This document shows, piece after piece, positions 6,217 to 8,158 of a stretch of 8,158 bases of DNA. The position numbers and the translations under genes are program-made. The notes beneath the pieces were generated by a model. That model did no database searches, was not told where the DNA came from, and saw only the letters and a list, made by a program, of their open reading frames with translations. The stretch comes from an uncultured Oscillospiraceae bacterium (GTDB lineage Bacteria; Bacillota; Clostridia; Oscillospirales; Oscillospiraceae), in the NCBI GenBank assembly GCA_934572355.1, contig CAKTKV010000069.1, forward strand, positions 1-8,158. Direction: 5' to 3'. How positions within the stretch are numbered: the stretch's first letter is position 1; each line of letters opens with the position of its first letter.

Positions 6217-6250
6217 ATATACCAGAACGAATTATGTATCAGAACGAAAT
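6217..6250. repeat. Imperfect 17-bp tandem duplication at the mntP–carboxypeptidase junction
   Basis: Bases 6217-6233 and 6234-6250 agree at 14 of 17 positions, with an exact core CAGAACGAA (6223-6231 and 6240-6248). The second copy covers the end of mntP including its stop codon; the first fills the gap before the carboxypeptidase ribosome binding site. It may be a local duplication. Confidence 0.6.
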
Positions 6251-6802
6251 GATGCCAAGATGCTCAAGCAGGATCTTGACGCCGATGAGGATAAGGATCG
6301 CGCCGCCAGCACGCTCCGCCCATGCCTTGAAGCGCAGGCCGAAGATATGGCCGATATAAATGCCGAGGGCGGACAGGCAGAAGGTCGTGACGCCGATAAG
6401 GGCGGACGAGGGCAGGATGCGCACATTGAGACAGGCAAAGGTCACGCCGACGGCGAGAGCGTCGATACTCGTGGCGACAGCCATCATGAGCATGGTCTTG
6501 ACGCCGAAATCGTCATTGAGCTCCTCCGCCTTGGAGAAGGATTCCTGGATCATATTCACGCCGATTATCGCAAGCAGGCCGAAGGCAATCCAATGGTCAA
6601 AGCTTGTGATGATATGCTCAAAGCGTGAGCCGAGAAACCAGCCGATGACGGGCATGAGAAACTGGAAGCCGCCGAAGTACGCGCCGGCAATAAGCGCATG
6701 CTTTACACCGAGCTTCTTCACGCTCAGCCCCTTGCAGACGGACACGGCAAACGCGTCCATGCTCAGGCCGACGGCGACAAGCAGCAGTTCAACAAAACTC
6801 AT
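6239..6802 (-). CDS. mntP: Manganese efflux pump MntP
   Basis: A 187-residue inner-membrane exporter that protects the cell from excess Mn(II). It has the family's six-helix plan with internal duplication: the first half carries GLSMDAFAVS (12-21, Asp16) and the second half TSIDALAVG (111-119, Asp114); the equivalent aspartates matter for function in the E. coli protein. Other features fit: VCKGL after the first motif, GGFQFLMPVIGW (44-55), and a closing GGAILILIGVKIL helix. The length matches the family (about 185-190). The ATG at 6802 is chosen because GAGGAG lies 9 nt upstream; a TTG two codons earlier would be only 3 nt from it. The VanY-like gene follows in the same direction. A Fur-like palindrome at 6856-6870 lies 53 bp upstream, hinting at metal-responsive control, but I see no convincing promoter on this strand. 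Confidence 0.95.
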   Translation of the reverse strand: MSFVELLLVAVGLSMDAFAVSVCKGLSVKKLGVKHALIAGAYFGGFQFLMPVIGWFLGSRFEHIITSFDHWIAFGLLAIIGVNMIQESFSKAEELNDDFGVKTMLMMAVATSIDALAVGVTFACLNVRILPSSALIGVTTFCLSALGIYIGHIFGLRFKAWAERAGGAILILIGVKILLEHLGIISF

Positions 6803-6855
6803 TGACAAATTCTCCTCAAAAGTTTAACATTAATAGATAAGGGTGAAAGTAAGTT

Positions 6856-6870
6856 TGAGAATGCTTTTCA
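6856..6870. promoter_or_regulatory. Candidate Fur-family operator (7-1-7 palindrome)
   Basis: On the - strand the sequence is TGAAAAGCATTCTCA, matching 11 of 14 fixed positions of the classic 7-1-7 Fur box TGATAATnATTATCA and imperfectly symmetric itself (5 of 7 positions between half-sites). It lies between divergent mntP and the flavin-type gene and overlaps the -35 box proposed for the latter. Which Fur-family protein (Fur, PerR, Zur) might bind is unknown, and chance is possible in AT-rich DNA. Confidence 0.4.
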
Positions 6871-6893
6871 CTCATAATGTATAACTGTACAAT
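6865..6893 (+). promoter_or_regulatory. Probable promoter for the split-barrel flavoprotein gene
   Basis: TTTTCA (6865-6870), a 17-bp spacer and TACAAT (6888-6893). The -10 is close to consensus and the -35 is weak, which would suit a regulated promoter. The leader would be about 64 nt. The -35 overlaps the Fur-like palindrome. Confidence 0.5.
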
Positions 6894-6963
6894 ACCGGCA
6901 CGCAAAAGTCAAGGAAACAACGCTATATCAACAAATATTGAAGCCACAGAAAGGAAGATTTTC

Positions 6964-7359
6964 ATGAACGAAGTCTGCGAAATGCTCAAGAAGGCGGGCA
7001 CATATTTCATCGCCACCTGCGAAGACGGGCAGCCCAGGGTCCGTCCCTTCGGCACGGCGCACATCTATAACGGCAAGCTCTACATCCAGACTGGTAAGTC
7101 CAAGGCTGTATCGCGTCAGCTGCACCAGAATCCGAAGCTGGAGATATGCGCGATGCTCGACGGCGGCGAGTGGCTGCGCGTCGAGGCGTCCGCCGTTGAG
7201 GACGACGACCGCGAGGCGCGCGTGAGCATGCTCGACGCTTACCCCGAGCTCAAGAGCATGTACTCCCCCGACGACGGCAACAGCGAGGTATGGTATCTGC
7301 GCAACGCAACGGCGACGGTATACTCTTTCACCAAGCCCCCGAGGGTAATAAAGTTCTGA
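6964..7359 (+). CDS. Pyridoxamine 5'-phosphate oxidase-like FMN-binding split-barrel protein
   Basis: A 131-residue protein of the small single-domain PNPOx-like superfamily, whose members bind FMN (or sometimes heme or F420) as dimers. Seen: an N-terminal helix, the first barrel strands TYFIATCEDGQPRVRPFG (13-30), HIYNGKLYIQTGKSKAVSRQL (33-53), where GKSKA resembles the phosphate-contacting part of the flavin site, then NPKLEICAM (56-64), EWLRVEASA and a closing strand ATVYSFTKPPRVIKF. Clostridial proteins of this type are common and mostly uncharacterised; true pyridoxamine-phosphate oxidase activity is not implied, since the C-terminal substrate-binding segment of PdxH is absent. The ATG at 6964 is chosen because AGGAAG lies 6 nt upstream; an in-frame ATG at 6877 would add 29 polar residues not typical of the family and would overlap the promoter. 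The gene is monocistronic and followed by a strong terminator. Confidence 0.9.
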   Translation: MNEVCEMLKKAGTYFIATCEDGQPRVRPFGTAHIYNGKLYIQTGKSKAVSRQLHQNPKLEICAMLDGGEWLRVEASAVEDDDREARVSMLDAYPELKSMYSPDDGNSEVWYLRNATATVYSFTKPPRVIKF

Positions 7360-7370
7360 AACGATTCGAA

Positions 7371-7399
7371 ATCGCCGCCCATCCGGGCGGCGATTTTTT
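7371..7399 (+). terminator. Intrinsic terminator, 10-12-bp GC-rich stem
   Basis: ATCGCCGCCC (7371-7380) pairs with GGGCGGCGAT (7385-7394) around ATCC, and the stem can extend by two A-T pairs. A run of six T (7394-7399) follows on the + strand. The stop codon of the opposing PlsY-like gene (7398-7400) overlaps the T run. On the - strand only TTT follows, so termination there would be weaker. Confidence 0.93.
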
Positions 7400-8039
7400 A
7401 TTCGTCGAGCTTATAGGTGATGTCGTTGCTGAAGTCGAGCTTCGGTTCGGTGCGGTTCAGCACGCGGACAAGCGCCGGGAGGTGCTTGAAGATGACGAGC
7501 GCCGACGCGAAGATCGCAAGGCGCAGGATGAGGGAATCATCGACGATCAGGATGCCGAGGACGATATACGACAGCGCCCCTATAACAGCGCCGAGGGAGA
7601 GGTATTTCGTCAGAAGCGTCGCCGCGGCGGTTACGACCAGCACAGCGGCGCCGAGGGATACATTCGCAGCGAAAGCCGAGACGATCAGACAGATGCTTGC
7701 ATGGCTGCCCTTGAAATCATAATAGATAGGATAGAGCCGGCCGAGAGTCAGGCAGAAGCCCGCAAACGCGCGCCCCGCCTCAGCGTGACCCTTGATGCCG
7801 AGAAGGATGCCCCCGATGAAAATGGGGATCAGGTCCTTCACAAGCTCAACGAGCAGGAGCTTCACGAAGCCGCCGACGCCGTAGATGCGGCGGAAGTTTG
7901 AAAGCCACACATTGCCGCGGCCAAGCTTCCACAGACCGCGCCGGAACACAAAATTCGAGGCAAGCACCATCGTATCAAGCCCGCCGAACATATAGGCGAA
8001 GAACGCCGTCGGGATCAGCAGGAGAATATATACCGTCAT
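7398..8039 (-). CDS. PlsY-like membrane protein with degenerate acyltransferase motifs
   Basis: A 213-residue membrane protein that aligns by eye along its whole length with PlsY, the enzyme that acylates glycerol-3-phosphate from acyl-phosphate. The family plan is clear: first helix [16 protein letters not shown], motif 1 at 40-51 ([12 protein letters not shown] for GSGNxGxxNxxR), a helix with VKD, motif 2 at 100-116 ([17 protein letters not shown] for GHxFPxxxxFKGGKGVAT), TKYLSLGAV (144-152, compare RYVSLGSI), and motif 3 at 185-198 ([14 protein letters not shown] for the HRxNIxRLLxGxE type). Several key positions are changed: the essential Ser of motif 1 is Arg41, the motif 2 His is Arg101 and its glycine loop is broken, and the motif 3 Asn is Ala189. 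His186 and Glu198 remain. It overlaps der by ATGA and has GGGGG 9 nt upstream. It is probably not a normal acyltransferase, and more likely a pseudoenzyme or a diverged function. Confidence 0.82.
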   Translation of the reverse strand: MTVYILLLIPTAFFAYMFGGLDTMVLASNFVFRRGLWKLGRGNVWLSNFRRIYGVGGFVKLLLVELVKDLIPIFIGGILLGIKGHAEAGRAFAGFCLTLGRLYPIYYDFKGSHASICLIVSAFAANVSLGAAVLVVTAAATLLTKYLSLGAVIGALSYIVLGILIVDDSLILRLAIFASALVIFKHLPALVRVLNRTEPKLDFSNDITYKLDE

Positions 8040-8158
8040 TCCTTATCCCCCTTCTGGCGGATAACGATGCGGATGGGTGTGCCCTCAAGGCCGAAAACAG
8101 TCCTGAGCTGGTTTTCGATATAGCGCTGGTAGGAGAAATGGAACAGCTCGCGGCTGTT
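8036..8158 (-). CDS. der: Ribosome assembly GTPase Der (EngA), C-terminal end only
   Basis: The last 40 codons of a leftward gene that runs out of the window. The translation ends [20 protein letters not shown], then [17 protein letters not shown] and a stop at 8036-8038. This matches the end of the KH-like domain of Der, whose typical ending is YxRYLENQLRxxFxxxGTPI followed by a basic tail. Der carries two GTPase domains and helps assemble the 50S ribosomal subunit; those domains are outside the window. The stop overlaps the start of the PlsY-like gene (ATGA, 8036-8039), as expected for translationally coupled genes. In many Firmicutes der is followed by plsY and gpsA, which supports both calls. 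Confidence 0.9.
   Translation of the reverse strand, partial: NSRELFHFSYQRYIENQLRTVFGLEGTPIRIVIRQKGDKE

Noticed and set aside
5666..6628. Open frame of 320 codons on the + strand opposite the carboxypeptidase and mntP.
   Set aside because: Both genes on the other strand carry full family motifs; this frame runs across their junction and shows no motif of its own.
6803..6963. Possible yybP-ykoY manganese riboswitch upstream of mntP.
   Set aside because: The region is short and AT-rich, with no conserved GGGGAGUA-type core and no terminator-like expression platform.
6877..6963. N-terminal extension of the split-barrel protein from an ATG at 6877.
   Set aside because: It overlaps the likely -10 region and lacks a ribosome binding site, while the ATG at 6964 has one at good spacing.
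1..8158. Insertion sequences, integrase genes, CRISPR arrays, tRNA or rRNA genes.
   Set aside because: I found no transposase or integrase motifs, no regularly spaced repeats, and no tRNA-like cloverleaf or rRNA sequence. Base composition looks uniform across the genes.

Overview
The window is a compact, GC-rich stretch of bacterial chromosome with ten protein genes, two of them cut by the window ends. It looks like a Gram-positive member of the Clostridia, probably a gut Oscillospiraceae/Ruminococcaceae-type organism. The support is Firmicutes-style promoters and strong AGGAGG-type ribosome binding sites, T-tailed hairpin terminators, a single-membrane lipoprotein, a meso-diaminopimelate pathway gene, a VanY-type carboxypeptidase and a der–plsY-type gene pair. 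The taxonomic call is inference. There are no mobile elements, RNA genes or CRISPR arrays.

Layout. 1-1365: the 3' part of a pyrimidine-nucleoside phosphorylase and a small two-helix membrane protein, read rightwards and closed by a perfect 11-bp terminator. That terminator is shared with a leftward TrmH/SpoU RNA methyltransferase (1364-2176). 2177-2321: divergent promoters for the methyltransferase and for a rightward cysteine-rich membrane protein of unknown function (2322-3107), which ends at a perfect 30-bp palindromic terminator. 3148-4357: a leftward, tightly coupled pair, a YhfC/PrsW-like intramembrane metalloprotease followed 4 nt later by a small lipoprotein. 4358-4489: divergent promoters whose -35 boxes are only 3 bp apart. 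4490-5329: dapF, followed by a 16-bp hairpin with no T tract. 5396-6802: leftward mntP (manganese efflux) and a membrane-anchored VanY-like D,D-carboxypeptidase. 6803-6963: a divergent region with a Fur-like palindrome. 6964-7359: rightward flavin split-barrel protein and terminator. 7398-8158: leftward der (last 40 codons) overlapping, by ATGA, a PlsY-like protein that has lost several signature residues of the acyltransferase.

Most genes are housekeeping: nucleoside salvage, RNA modification, lysine/peptidoglycan precursor supply, cell-wall trimming, metal efflux and ribosome assembly. The points worth a second look are the degenerate PlsY paralogue directly behind der, the metalloprotease–lipoprotein pair, the cysteine-rich membrane protein, and the nearly touching divergent promoters in front of dapF and the metalloprotease. 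I did not find a clear new multi-gene system. The PlsY-like pseudoenzyme candidate is the strongest novelty.
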